Assembly (NCBI GenBank): GCA_009838195.1
Contig: VXSC01000018.1
Span: 62,001 to 126,000 of the forward strand
From: Rhodothermaceae bacterium
Lineage (GTDB): Bacteria; Bacteroidota; Rhodothermia; Rhodothermales; Bin80
Direction of reading: 5' to 3'
Length of the DNA stretch: 64,000 nt
A program made the position numbers and the translations under genes. Shown here piece after piece: positions 17,673 to 26,204 of the stretch; the first letter of the stretch is position 1, and every line of letters starts with the position of its first letter. The notes beneath the pieces are model-generated. The model did no database searches, had not been told where the DNA came from, and saw only the letters and a program-made list of their open reading frames with translations.

Positions 17673-18308
17673 ATGGAGATTGAGACATCGGATAGGTCGT
17701 ATTGCAGGGTTCGTGTTTTTCTAGACTACTGGAATTATGAGCTCTTAATGCGTGACGAAGACAATGAGTTTAACACTGACTGGGCAAAAATCGGCCCCTC
17801 ACTTGCGGCAGCCGCGACGAATTTGATTCAATCCGCGAGCCCAACAGAGTTCCAAGGGTTAAATTTTTACGGATCCTATGGGCCAACAGAGCAGGGGAGA
17901 AAGCGCAACCATTGGGCGACAAGCTTGATTGGCACTCGTCCAGGGGTAAGCGTGCATATGGTTCCCAGGAAGAGAAAGAAAGCCCATCCAAAGTGTCCGC
18001 AGTGCTATCATATCACGAAATCTTGTCCAGAGTGCGGTGCCGATATGCGTGGAACTGAGGAGAAGGGTGTTGATGTACGCATGGCAACGGATATGATTAA
18101 ATTGGCATGGGTTGACAATTATGATGTAGCCGTGCTGGTTTCCTCAGATGCAGATTTTGTCCCCGTAGCTGAATTTCTTGAGACTAGGGGAATAAAAGTG
18201 ATCCATGGAGCATTTCCTCCCAAAGGACACCATCTAAGTTCTTGTTGTTGGGGACAAATAGACCTGCCCAAACTGCGCGAAGAATTTCGTTTCAGGAAGG
18301 GAGAGTGA
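17673..18308 (+). CDS. NYN domain ribonuclease with inserted zinc ribbon
   Basis: 211 residues from the ATG at 17673. The frame stays open back to an ATG at 17499, 10 bp after the VWA stop, which would add 58 residues with no recognisable domain. The core is a PIN-like NYN (LabA/DUF88) domain: VFLDYWNYE (D18, N21), KGVDVRMATDMI (D134, D140) and VLVSSDADFVPV (D159, D161), then TRGIKVIHG. Between the first and second halves lies a CPQC...CPEC zinc ribbon (C108, C111, C118, C121) preceded by a basic RKRKK patch, plausibly for RNA binding. NYN proteins are metal-dependent RNases. Acid residues are all present, so activity is expected; target RNA unknown. Confidence 0.85.
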   Translation: MEIETSDRSYCRVRVFLDYWNYELLMRDEDNEFNTDWAKIGPSLAAAATNLIQSASPTEFQGLNFYGSYGPTEQGRKRNHWATSLIGTRPGVSVHMVPRKRKKAHPKCPQCYHITKSCPECGADMRGTEEKGVDVRMATDMIKLAWVDNYDVAVLVSSDADFVPVAEFLETRGIKVIHGAFPPKGHHLSSCCWGQIDLPKLREEFRFRKGE

Positions 18309-18309
18309 C

Positions 18310-18338
18310 TTGATAGCCCACTCACATCGGGTCATCAA
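18310..18338 (+). terminator. Candidate terminator after the NYN gene
   Basis: An imperfect 10 bp stem (TTGATAGCCC at 18310-18319 with GGGTCATCAA at 18329-18338, one mismatch and one G-T pair) begins one base after the NYN stop codon. The nearest T-rich stretch (CTCTTTTTC) is about 18 bp downstream, further than usual. Position supports an end-of-cassette terminator; structure is moderate. Confidence 0.4.
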
Positions 18339-18595
18339 ACATCCTATTATTGGACTCTTTTTCAAGTCACGACTCCTGTCAATATCTATGAAATGGGGCG
18401 CTTGTCCCGATCTGTGATACCGGTCTCTTATGGATAGAGTTAGGGTGATACCTGAATTCTTGGTTGCGAAATCCCACCGGCCCCCGTCGCGTCATCTGGA
18501 CTTTTCCATAATAGGCGAGTAGTTGAAAATCCTCCGAGTGATTTTTAGCAGAAACGGGAAATCCTTCGTAAACTAAGGTCCGAATCAGCTTGGAA

Positions 18596-19483
18596 TTATT
18601 CGCTAACTACCTCGATTTGCTCTGCCGTCGGGAAATTCTCGGGTACAGGTAGGGTGACCTCGCCGGTTGCCAACCATTCTGCGCTGCGCTGAAGCAGTGT
18701 CCGAAATCCCACGCACCGAAGCGCGCGATCATCCTCCTGTCCACCCCATAAATGACCAGGTAGGAATGTCAAGACTTTGCCTTCGCCGAATTCGATCCAC
18801 CAAACCATGAGTTCGTGCCTTCCAGTTCCCCCGGATTCTGTATCACTCCATGCCGTTGCAAGGACGTTCATCCCTTCGGCCGGGCCGCGCTGACCATGAT
18901 AGAGTTCATCAAAAGGGTGCAGCCACATCTCTGGTAATCCGGCCATGATTGAGTGTTCGGGATCTCGGGTCGTGATGGTCCAGTGGTGCAATCGCCCGTG
19001 TCCAGCACCGCGGTCTTCTCCGGGAGCTACGCGGGTCAGACCTTGCTCCTCATCCCAATAGGCCCCATAGCCCGCATCTTTGCCTCTCCATAGAAGTCCG
19101 ACCATTGCTTCATAGGCGTCCCATCCAGGAAAGGCATTGTTCGCTGCATGCTGAACCAAGACACTCCCTCCCCCCGAAACATATTCCTCAAAGCTTTTGC
19201 GCACACGTTCGGGCCACAATTCTCCATTGTACGCCAAAAGGACTACATCATAGGAATCAAATGCAGGATCCCAATCCTCCCAGGCATCTTGATCAGCTTC
19301 TTTGTCTGGAGTCAAGGTTACATGAACAGAAAATATATCCGCGTCCTGGAGCGTGCGCTCAAGATGTGCCACAGTGCGCTCCCAATCATGATTGTTCTGC
19401 CCAGACACAATGAGCACGGATGACTGGCTAGGTAGTCCAATGGTCAAGGCCAAAGCCCAAAGTAGGTGTAACGAAGTAATCAT
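18596..19483 (-). CDS. Secreted ThuA domain protein
   Basis: 295 residues with an N-terminal signal peptide (LLWALALTIGLPSQS). The rest is a ThuA domain, a class I glutamine amidotransferase-like fold: VLIVSGQNNHDWERT, YDVVLLAYNGELWP, GGGSVLVQHAANNAF and the typical HPFDELYHGQRG and FGEGKVLTFLPGHLWGG. ThuA-like proteins accompany sugar catabolism and 3-keto-sugar pathways, but their reaction is not established. It stands alone between the NYN cassette and the flavoprotein operon, which runs in the opposite direction. A second ThuA domain is fused to a dehydrogenase at 49791-52640. Confidence 0.87.
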   Translation of the reverse strand: MITSLHLLWALALTIGLPSQSSVLIVSGQNNHDWERTVAHLERTLQDADIFSVHVTLTPDKEADQDAWEDWDPAFDSYDVVLLAYNGELWPERVRKSFEEYVSGGGSVLVQHAANNAFPGWDAYEAMVGLLWRGKDAGYGAYWDEEQGLTRVAPGEDRGAGHGRLHHWTITTRDPEHSIMAGLPEMWLHPFDELYHGQRGPAEGMNVLATAWSDTESGGTGRHELMVWWIEFGEGKVLTFLPGHLWGGQEDDRALRCVGFRTLLQRSAEWLATGEVTLPVPENFPTAEQIEVVSE

Positions 19484-19743
19484 TTGTATCTTAGTGACGA
19501 GATGTTACAGACCTTCATTATACGAAATCTATCGCATGATCATTGCGTGACTTTGCAAAAAAACATGGTTCTGGAACCTCGAAATTCAATGCAACAACAA
19601 AAGGAAATTCCACGAGTGTACGATTCAGTTGGTGCTCAGAAGGCTCGCGTCAAATAATATGAGAATCGGCATACTTTTGGAACTTGCAAGGAATAAGAGA
19701 GCGAACTTCAATTAGGCCTCAATAAACCTTCTTTGGTGCGAAA

Positions 19744-21183
19744 ATGGATTGGACAGGACTGCAGCCCGAGATGATTCGTAGTGAGCTCGTAGAAATCGTG
19801 GGCGATCCACATGTGTCCACCGACGAATCTGACCGACTCGTGTATTCAACGGACTGGTTTTGGCTGCCTCAGATGTGGCTTGATCGTGGGGAAGTCCCGC
19901 GTAAACCGGACTACATTGTGCGTCCAGGGAGCGCGGAGGAGATTTCAGAGATTCTTAAGGTGGCCAACAACTATCGGATTCCAGTCATCCCGTGGGGAGG
20001 TGGATCTGGTTCTCAAGGTGGTGCCTTGCCTGTATTCGGGGGCATTATTCTGGATACAAAGCGGATGAACCGGATTATCGAGATTGACGAAAAATCTCTC
20101 ACGGTCACGGCAGAAGCCGGCATCAATGGCAAGCAACTGGAATGGGCGGTGAACGAGAAAGGGCTTATGCTTCCACACTATCCCGCATCGGCAAATTGCG
20201 CCACACTTGGAGGGTATTTGGCTCCGCGTGGGACAGGGACTATTAGCAACAAGTATGGGAAGGCAGAAGACCTTGTGCTGCGAATGCAGGTGGTTTTACC
20301 TGACGGCCACATTTTACGGACACCGATTGTGCCTCAACACGCGGCAGGGCCTGACTTTTATCGTCTTTTCCTGGGATCTGAGGGCACGTTTGGAGTGATC
20401 ACCGAAGCAACAATGCAACTGGACTATCTGCCCAGTTGTCGCCTCCTTCGTGCGGTTCTCTTTGATGACTTGACAAAGGCACTCGAGGCTGGCCGCCAGA
20501 TCATGACACGGCGTTTAGATCCCTTTGTGATTCGCTTGTATGATCCTCGTTCAACCGCCTCTCGGGTGAAGAAAATCCTAGGGTATGAGCTTGAAGGTGC
20601 CTATATGGTCATTGGCTTTGATGGTGATGAAGAGATCGCGGCTTTGCAGGAGCGGAAAGCGATGGAGATCATTAACGAATTCGGAGCGAAGGACCTTGGG
20701 CGAGAACCTGGAGAAGCCTGGTGGAATCAGAGATACGATTTTTATTATCCACCTCAAAGTCTCAAACTGCCCTGGATGTACGGGACCACGGAGACCGTGA
20801 CGACTTATGATAAAATCGAAAAGCTTTACTTCGCCGAAAAGAAAGCGGTGGAAGAAGGATTCAAAGAATGGGATGTCGACTTCATCGGTCATTTTTCCCA
20901 CTGGTTTCACTGGGGTGTGATGGTCTACACACGGTTCATCATCCAGAATCCTCCCGATGACGCCCGGGAAGCTGTAAGACTGCATAATCGGGTATGGAAT
21001 ACAGCGATGACCGCAGTGCTGGAAAATGGTGGAATGGTGAATGAGCATCACGGTGTTGGACTGAAGCTTTCCCGTTTCATGCGCCGTCAGTATGGGGATG
21101 CCTGGCCACTATTGGAGAAGATCAAGAAATCGCTGGATCCAAACGGGATCATGAATCCTGGCAAAGTAGGATTTGGGTATTAG
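19744..21183 (+). CDS. FAD-linked oxidase, GlcD-like (glycolate/lactate dehydrogenase family)
   Basis: 479 residues. The N-terminal PCMH-type FAD domain shows PDYIVRPGSAEEISEILKVA, VIPWGGGSGSQGGALP and LGSEGTFGVITEATMQL. The C-terminal FAD-oxidase domain ends with the usual NEHHGVGLKLSRFMR and SLDPNGIMNPGKVGF. Family members oxidise 2-hydroxy acids such as glycolate and D-lactate, passing electrons to a partner Fe-S protein. The next gene encodes such a partner, starting 7 bp after this stop. With the downstream UPF0261 and creatininase-family genes this forms a four-gene operon for an unidentified acid or lactone substrate. Confidence 0.9.
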   Translation: MDWTGLQPEMIRSELVEIVGDPHVSTDESDRLVYSTDWFWLPQMWLDRGEVPRKPDYIVRPGSAEEISEILKVANNYRIPVIPWGGGSGSQGGALPVFGGIILDTKRMNRIIEIDEKSLTVTAEAGINGKQLEWAVNEKGLMLPHYPASANCATLGGYLAPRGTGTISNKYGKAEDLVLRMQVVLPDGHILRTPIVPQHAAGPDFYRLFLGSEGTFGVITEATMQLDYLPSCRLLRAVLFDDLTKALEAGRQIMTRRLDPFVIRLYDPRSTASRVKKILGYELEGAYMVIGFDGDEEIAALQERKAMEIINEFGAKDLGREPGEAWWNQRYDFYYPPQSLKLPWMYGTTETVTTYDKIEKLYFAEKKAVEEGFKEWDVDFIGHFSHWFHWGVMVYTRFIIQNPPDDAREAVRLHNRVWNTAMTAVLENGGMVNEHHGVGLKLSRFMRRQYGDAWPLLEKIKKSLDPNGIMNPGKVGFGY

Positions 21184-21190
21184 TGAACCC

Positions 21191-22282
21191 ATGAATACAG
21201 CCATCAACGCCATAGAGAACTGCCGCTTCTGCCTGATGTGCAGACATGTGGCACCTGTAGGGCATGTGACACATAACGAGTCCCTCACGCCTCATGGCAT
21301 TGCTTTGGTTGCTTCCATGCAACGTCGTGGAAACCTTTCCTGGAACGCCAGCACCCTGGACGTTCTCTATGCAGAACCCGATGGAGGAAATTGTCGGGCT
21401 CATTGTGTCACCGATCAACCCTTGCCCGCTGCGATTGCTGCAATCCGCGCGGAAGTAGCGGCAGAGGGACTCGCTCCTGCCGCAATCACACAGGTCCATG
21501 ATCAGATCCGCAAAAATCACTCGGCCTTTGGGACCTACCGGCCTACCACGTTACAGAATGAATGGGGACTCTTCGTAGGAGATGCAGGCTTCAATCTTGC
21601 CTCAAGCACCATGCAAGCAGCCCTGAGCCTGCTTGCTGCTTGCAAAGTGGATGCTGTCCCTGTAGGCTGTGGGCTTGACAGTGGGTTTATTCCCTGCTCC
21701 CTCGGGTATCCTGACACGGCACGACAGCAATCCCGGTTATGCATAGACGAATTGCGGGGGGCCGGCGTGAAGAAATTGTTGGTACTTTCGCCTCAGGATC
21801 TATTCGCCTTTCGCCAGATGTATGAGGAACGGTTAGGACTGTCTTGGCCCAAGGAGATTGTTCTGATTGACTTGGTTGATTTTCTGGCAGACCAAATTCG
21901 GGAAGGGCATCTCAGGATCAGGCCATCGAGAAAAACCGCGGAGAATACCACTGCCTATGCGGATCCTACCCATGCGGTTCGGCTTCCTGCGCGCTTTGAT
22001 AGTGCACGCATGCTTTGCGAAGCCACTTTGGGACATCCACCGCTTGAATTATTCTGGAGCCGTGAGCGTGCTCATCCCGTCGGAAGCACAGCGATCCAGT
22101 TTACACGTCCAAAAATAGGAGTTCGGCTTACTGAATCGCGACTCGAGGATGCCATGAGCCGAGGTGCACAAACCCTATTGTGTGACGATCCCGCAACACT
22201 CTACGAACTCGGCCTTCGAAACAAGTATCCTCTGAAGGTTCAGTGCTTGTATGAGCTGCTGTTTGCACGATTATTGAAGTAG
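21191..22282 (+). CDS. Degenerate LutA/GlcF-like Fe-S protein
   Basis: 363 residues from the ATG at 21191. The start resembles a ferredoxin motif (CRFCLMC: C11, C14, C17), but the fourth ligand position before the proline is Ala21, not Cys. The second motif retains only C68 and C72. The two later CCG-type domains of LutA/GlcF/HdrB relatives are also eroded: VGCGLDSG where a CCG is normal, SPQDLF where CPxCY is normal, and AHPVGS in the second. It therefore looks like an electron-transfer subunit of the GlcD-like oxidase that lost some or all cofactors. The low number of ligands could also define a distinct subfamily. Family assignment is moderate. Confidence 0.68.
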   Translation: MNTAINAIENCRFCLMCRHVAPVGHVTHNESLTPHGIALVASMQRRGNLSWNASTLDVLYAEPDGGNCRAHCVTDQPLPAAIAAIRAEVAAEGLAPAAITQVHDQIRKNHSAFGTYRPTTLQNEWGLFVGDAGFNLASSTMQAALSLLAACKVDAVPVGCGLDSGFIPCSLGYPDTARQQSRLCIDELRGAGVKKLLVLSPQDLFAFRQMYEERLGLSWPKEIVLIDLVDFLADQIREGHLRIRPSRKTAENTTAYADPTHAVRLPARFDSARMLCEATLGHPPLELFWSRERAHPVGSTAIQFTRPKIGVRLTESRLEDAMSRGAQTLLCDDPATLYELGLRNKYPLKVQCLYELLFARLLK

Positions 22283-22287
22283 TGATC

Positions 22288-23505
22288 ATGGCCAAGACCG
22301 TCGTACTTATTGGTACATTGGACACCAAAGGCCCTGAAATGGCCTACCTGCGTGATCGTCTGCAAGCACTGGGATTATCTACCATTGTGATTGATTCTGG
22401 AATTCTTGGGGAGCCGCTGGACATCGTCCCGGATATACCCCACGAAAAATCAGCAACCTACGCGGGATCTAGTCTCGAGGCCATGCGCTCGGCAGGTAGT
22501 CGGGGAAAGGCCGTCGCTCTGATGCGGGAATCACTCAGGAACCTCATGTCGGAGCTGCATCAAAGCGGGCGCCTTGATGCTGCGGTGAGTATGGGTGGCG
22601 CGGAAGGAGCTGTCATGGGAGCGGCGGCAATGATGGTTCTTCCAGTTGGCGTCCCCAAAATACTTGTGTCCCCCATTGCCTCCGGCTACCATTTTTTTGA
22701 GCCACTGGTCGGTACGCGCGATATGATGATTGTCCATTCAGTGGTGGATATTTTAGGCCTAAACCCCATCGCCTGTAGCGTTTTTGATAATGTTGCTGCA
22801 GCGCTGCAAGGGATGGTTATGCACGGTCGAGGTCTGTCTGCACCGATGGGACATAATGTTGCAATAACGATGCTTGGCAATACCACCACTGCGGTTATGG
22901 CTGCGAAGACTCGCTTGGAAAATGCCGGGTACGAGGCGGTGATATTCCACTCCAATGGCGTGGGCGGTCCCGCAATGGAAGAGCTGGCGGCGCAGAATCA
23001 GTTTATCGGTGTGATTGACTTTACGACCAACGAGGTATATGATCCACTAGTTGGAGGAATTCACGATGGCGGGTCGGACCGGTTAGAGGTGATCGGTCGC
23101 CTCGGGTTGCCACAAGTGGTCATCCCAGGATGTATTGATTTTAGTGTCTGGAATGCGGGGACCGTGCCGGACACGTTGAGTGATCGCCCCATGTATGACC
23201 ATAATCCGGAATATGTACTGGTTCGAGCTTCCAGCGATGAAATGGCAGAGTTGGGGAGAATCTTTGCCCGGAAGCTCAATCCAGCCAAGGGGCCCGTCAA
23301 AATGGCGATACCCCTCCAGGGGTTATCGATTCCCAACGTGCCGGAGGGCGTGTTTTGGGATCCCGATGCAGATGCCAGATTCATTGGCGAGTTAAAACAG
23401 CATTTACGTAAGGACATTCCCATAGAACTCTACGAATGCCATGTGAACGACCCCGCTTTTGGGGAAGCCGTGGCAGACTTGTTTATCCAAACAATCGAAT
23501 CATAA
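22288..23505 (+). CDS. UPF0261 / Tm-1-like ATP-binding protein
   Basis: 405 residues from the ATG at 22288; a GTG two codons upstream is in frame. The family blocks are clear: VLIGTLDTKGPEMAYLRD at the start, SMGGAEGAVMGAAAM, SGYHFFEPLVGTRDMMIVHSVVDI, LGNTTTAVMAAK, and VIPGCIDFSVWN. The domain occurs in the N-terminal half of the plant Tm-1 viral inhibitor and in many bacterial catabolic operons, where its reaction is unknown. It is translated from the same operon as the flavoprotein and Fe-S genes, 5 bp after the Fe-S stop. The creatininase-family gene begins 5 bp after its own stop. Confidence 0.87.
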   Translation: MAKTVVLIGTLDTKGPEMAYLRDRLQALGLSTIVIDSGILGEPLDIVPDIPHEKSATYAGSSLEAMRSAGSRGKAVALMRESLRNLMSELHQSGRLDAAVSMGGAEGAVMGAAAMMVLPVGVPKILVSPIASGYHFFEPLVGTRDMMIVHSVVDILGLNPIACSVFDNVAAALQGMVMHGRGLSAPMGHNVAITMLGNTTTAVMAAKTRLENAGYEAVIFHSNGVGGPAMEELAAQNQFIGVIDFTTNEVYDPLVGGIHDGGSDRLEVIGRLGLPQVVIPGCIDFSVWNAGTVPDTLSDRPMYDHNPEYVLVRASSDEMAELGRIFARKLNPAKGPVKMAIPLQGLSIPNVPEGVFWDPDADARFIGELKQHLRKDIPIELYECHVNDPAFGEAVADLFIQTIES

Positions 23506-23510
23506 ATATC

Positions 23511-24437
23511 ATGATCGCATCATCACCGAACGACCTTAGCCATCTACCTAAACTCACCGACGGAGACGACGACTTCCGGGCACAATTTCTGTCGTGGGAT
23601 TTGGGGGATTTGACCATGACGGATATCCGGAATTATCTCGAGCACAAGGATATTATTCTAGTCCCGGTGGCAAGCCTGGAGCAGCATGGCCCCCATTTGC
23701 CGATTTATACGGATACCATTACTGCGGTGCATATCTCTCAGCGAATCTCTCATCTGATTGGCATCTTGCATACTCCGCCCATCTGGATGGGGTACTCACC
23801 GCAGCACATGCATGAGCCAGGTGAGGGGCGTGGTACCATTACGGTGCGAAGTACTACGCTATTGGCTGTAATGCATGATGTTGCCCGCAGTTTGATCCAT
23901 CACGGATTTAACAGGATCATTTTCATTAATGGTCATGGCTCTAATATCAAGGTGGTCGACCCGGTCCTGAGAAAGCTTCGCTATGAAACAGGAGCCCTGA
24001 TCAGCTTTGTAAAGCCGTACATGGAGCGATACACCGGCATACTGAAGGGACTCATGGAGAACCCGCCCGAAGAGACTCCCGGGTGGCATGCAAGTGAGTT
24101 GGAGACTGCGCAAGATCTAGCGTGGAACGAGGACTTGGTTCGAATGGAGAGAGCCGCATTCACCAAGGCTCATATTCCCGATTTTTTACCACGCTCTTTT
24201 GCCAAGAAGGACGGAATGCCTGATGTGGAGTTCGAGGGCTACACGTATTTCAACTTCCCCATGGATCACCATGAGTTTATTGAAAGCGGGGTCATTGGCA
24301 ATCCACTGCGTGCGACCAAGGAAAAGGGAGAAGAAGCGTTTCGACGCTTATCTGAGCATGTGGCCCGCGGCATTTTAGAGCTCATGAATGTTCCGGTGAC
24401 AGTCCACAACCGCGAGTTTGTGGACCGGGTCATGTGA
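23511..24437 (+). CDS. Creatininase family hydrolase
   Basis: 308 residues from the ATG at 23511. The metal-binding residues of the family are visible: SLEQHGPHLPIYTDT (E57, H59, H62, D68), then IIFINGHGSN and a glutamate in HASELET. Creatininase-fold enzymes hydrolyse cyclic amides and related substrates such as creatinine or formamidopyrimidines. Members of this family in catabolic operons are often misannotated as creatininase, and the substrate here cannot be read from sequence. It is the last gene of the operon beginning with the flavoprotein at 19744. Confidence 0.88.
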   Translation: MIASSPNDLSHLPKLTDGDDDFRAQFLSWDLGDLTMTDIRNYLEHKDIILVPVASLEQHGPHLPIYTDTITAVHISQRISHLIGILHTPPIWMGYSPQHMHEPGEGRGTITVRSTTLLAVMHDVARSLIHHGFNRIIFINGHGSNIKVVDPVLRKLRYETGALISFVKPYMERYTGILKGLMENPPEETPGWHASELETAQDLAWNEDLVRMERAAFTKAHIPDFLPRSFAKKDGMPDVEFEGYTYFNFPMDHHEFIESGVIGNPLRATKEKGEEAFRRLSEHVARGILELMNVPVTVHNREFVDRVM

Positions 24438-24471
24438 CAAGGTATCGGGCTGGAAGCGATGGGCAAGCCTG

Positions 24472-25356
24472 TCAGATCAGCGGGAGTAAGGTTTCGGCGG
24501 AGCGTCGAACATGCATCTCGTAGAAGTCGGTGCTGAAGACACTGCTACCGTGATCTTCTAAAAACTTACGCTCGGAGTCTGAGATCCCTTCCGGGTTCAA
24601 GTCAACGCTACCCGGGAATCGGTTGGCTGGTGTCCGATCAAGAGGAGGGCAAAATTCGACAGAAAGGGCACCATCGTAGCCAACATCCCTGAGCGCTTTA
24701 ATGATCGCTGGCCAGTCGAACGATCCCATACCGCATGCCATACGGTTATTGTCTGCAACATGAAAGTTTACTAAGCGACTACCTGCCTCATAAATTGCCC
24801 CGATTGGATCATCTTCTTCCAGGTTCATATGAAAGATGTCCAGGCAAACACCGCAATCTGGGGCCACTGCTTCCGCAAGAGCCAATGCCTGAGCCCCGCG
24901 ATTGACAAAATAGGTTTCGAACCGGTTGATCGGCTCAATACCAACCTTCACGCTGCATTCACGGCCATAGGCGTTGATTTCTTTCAGTGCGGCAACGCAC
25001 CAATCCCATTCGTTTTCCGGTGTTGAGTCCGGGACCACTTTGCCGACGGTTCCAGGGACCACCGAAATCACTTCTCCGCCCAGCGCACCCACCATTTGGA
25101 TACAGTCTTTCACATAGGTTACGGACTTTGCACGCTGACCCTCGTCTTTCGCAAGCAGGTTGCGCTCATCCAGCATCAAGGTCACACTTCCCCAACACCG
25201 CACCCCATGATCGTCCAGAAGTTTCTTGACCTGACTCGGATCATATTTATAGGGCTCACCCTGGATTTCCAAAGCCTTATAACCATACTTGACCAACCGC
25301 TTGACGGTCACTTCAAGTGGTTCTACTTTCATCCAATTATGAATTGCCAGATACAT
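24472..25356 (-). CDS. Sugar phosphate isomerase/epimerase (TIM-barrel AP endonuclease 2-like)
   Basis: 294 residues, no signal peptide, so cytoplasmic. The fold is the xylose-isomerase-like TIM barrel: LVKYGYKALEIQGEP, IEPINRFETYFVN, CLDIFHMNLEEDDP, NFHVADNNR and ALSVEFCP, giving the metal-binding Glu, Asp, His and Glu. Such enzymes interconvert keto sugars, for example D-psicose or inosose epimerases. The gene converges on the UPF0261/creatininase operon, ending 34 bp from its last stop, and could act in the same route (inference). Confidence 0.87.
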   Translation of the reverse strand: MYLAIHNWMKVEPLEVTVKRLVKYGYKALEIQGEPYKYDPSQVKKLLDDHGVRCWGSVTLMLDERNLLAKDEGQRAKSVTYVKDCIQMVGALGGEVISVVPGTVGKVVPDSTPENEWDWCVAALKEINAYGRECSVKVGIEPINRFETYFVNRGAQALALAEAVAPDCGVCLDIFHMNLEEDDPIGAIYEAGSRLVNFHVADNNRMACGMGSFDWPAIIKALRDVGYDGALSVEFCPPLDRTPANRFPGSVDLNPEGISDSERKFLEDHGSSVFSTDFYEMHVRRSAETLLPLI

Positions 25357-25874
25357 TTGGGCTTAGTCGGGAATAGTTTTCAACAAGATAATTCCCTTGA
25401 GCCAATAATTGGCAGCAAGTACCGAATGATCGTTGTTTCATGGAGTCTAAGGGTGCCTGTCTTCATTGAAATACTTCACCTTGAAACAAGGGACACATTT
25501 GAATCCATAAATCCTAGTTGTTTTGCATAGAGATCTCTCAGTGTACAACAAGATTGGACACGCGCGGCATACTGTCGGGATATCATAAATTTCGAATTCA
25601 ATGTTGTTCAGCATAGTAGCGTGACATCTTCTCAGTTATCAAATAAGGGAGTTGATTTGTGATTCAATGATGTATTTAGCCAAACCTTGTGTAGTAACCA
25701 CAGGAGGATTAAGGACATATGCTTTAATTGTATATTTCCGAGCGAAGTGGGACACCAATTTTGTCCCTATCCACAACATTCGTGGTAGAACCAAAGTTCA
25801 AGGGGCAACAATGGAGTACAATTGATCGTTGCGCCACAGGTTGCTATTTTGCGCTAAAAGATCAACTCAAATTC
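25357..25874. other. Intergenic region before the HicB/HicA-like pair
   Basis: The first ~360 bp hold nothing I can call. At 25702-25727 there is a good ribosome-binding-like AGGAGG (25702-25707) followed by ATG CTT TAA (25719-25727), a two-codon open frame. The stop is immediately followed, in the same frame, by a TTG (25728) that leads into the antitoxin-like frame. Either the antitoxin starts at this TTG, or at ATG 25875, and the mini-ORF is a leader peptide or a relic of a start mutated by a nonsense codon. Confidence 0.45.
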
Positions 25875-26204
25875 ATGGATCAACACGAATACATGGCCAC
25901 TGTCTACATTTACCCGGATGGCAGAATGGTAGTCCATGGAAATAGTCTTCGTGGATTGGTTCTGGAAGTAGACACTATCGATGAAATGCGGTCAGAATTG
26001 CTCCGTTTGGTTCCTATACTCCTGCGTGATAATCATGGATTGAATGACTCAGAGATAGCCAATGTGACACTGCGTCTCTCATTTCACGATGCGCCACCTG
26101 AGGATACGGATCTGGTAGACCGCCCCTTACCTTCTCGTCAAGCGCAGACACTTACTCTGTTGTGGGAGGATAGCCCGTATGTTCAGGCGACCACATATGC
26201 ATGA
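25875..26204 (+). CDS. HicB-like (DUF1902-type) antitoxin
   Basis: 109 residues from ATG 25875. A longer frame opens at TTG 25728 and would add 49 residues without a recognisable motif. The N-terminal part resembles a partial HicB/DUF1902 fold: ATVYIYPDGRMVVHGNSLRG, EVDTIDEMRSELLRLVPILL. No HTH or ribbon-helix-helix DNA-binding domain is obvious in the C-terminal half. The stop overlaps the toxin start by 4 bp (ATGA), so translation is coupled. The antitoxin-first order is less common than hicA-hicB but known. Assignment is moderate and depends on the neighbour. Confidence 0.62.
   Translation: MDQHEYMATVYIYPDGRMVVHGNSLRGLVLEVDTIDEMRSELLRLVPILLRDNHGLNDSEIANVTLRLSFHDAPPEDTDLVDRPLPSRQAQTLTLLWEDSPYVQATTYA

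Noticed and set aside
24438-24471. Hairpin between the creatininase-family and epimerase stops
   Set aside because: Only a short GGCT/AGCC match over a long loop is present; not convincing as a terminator.
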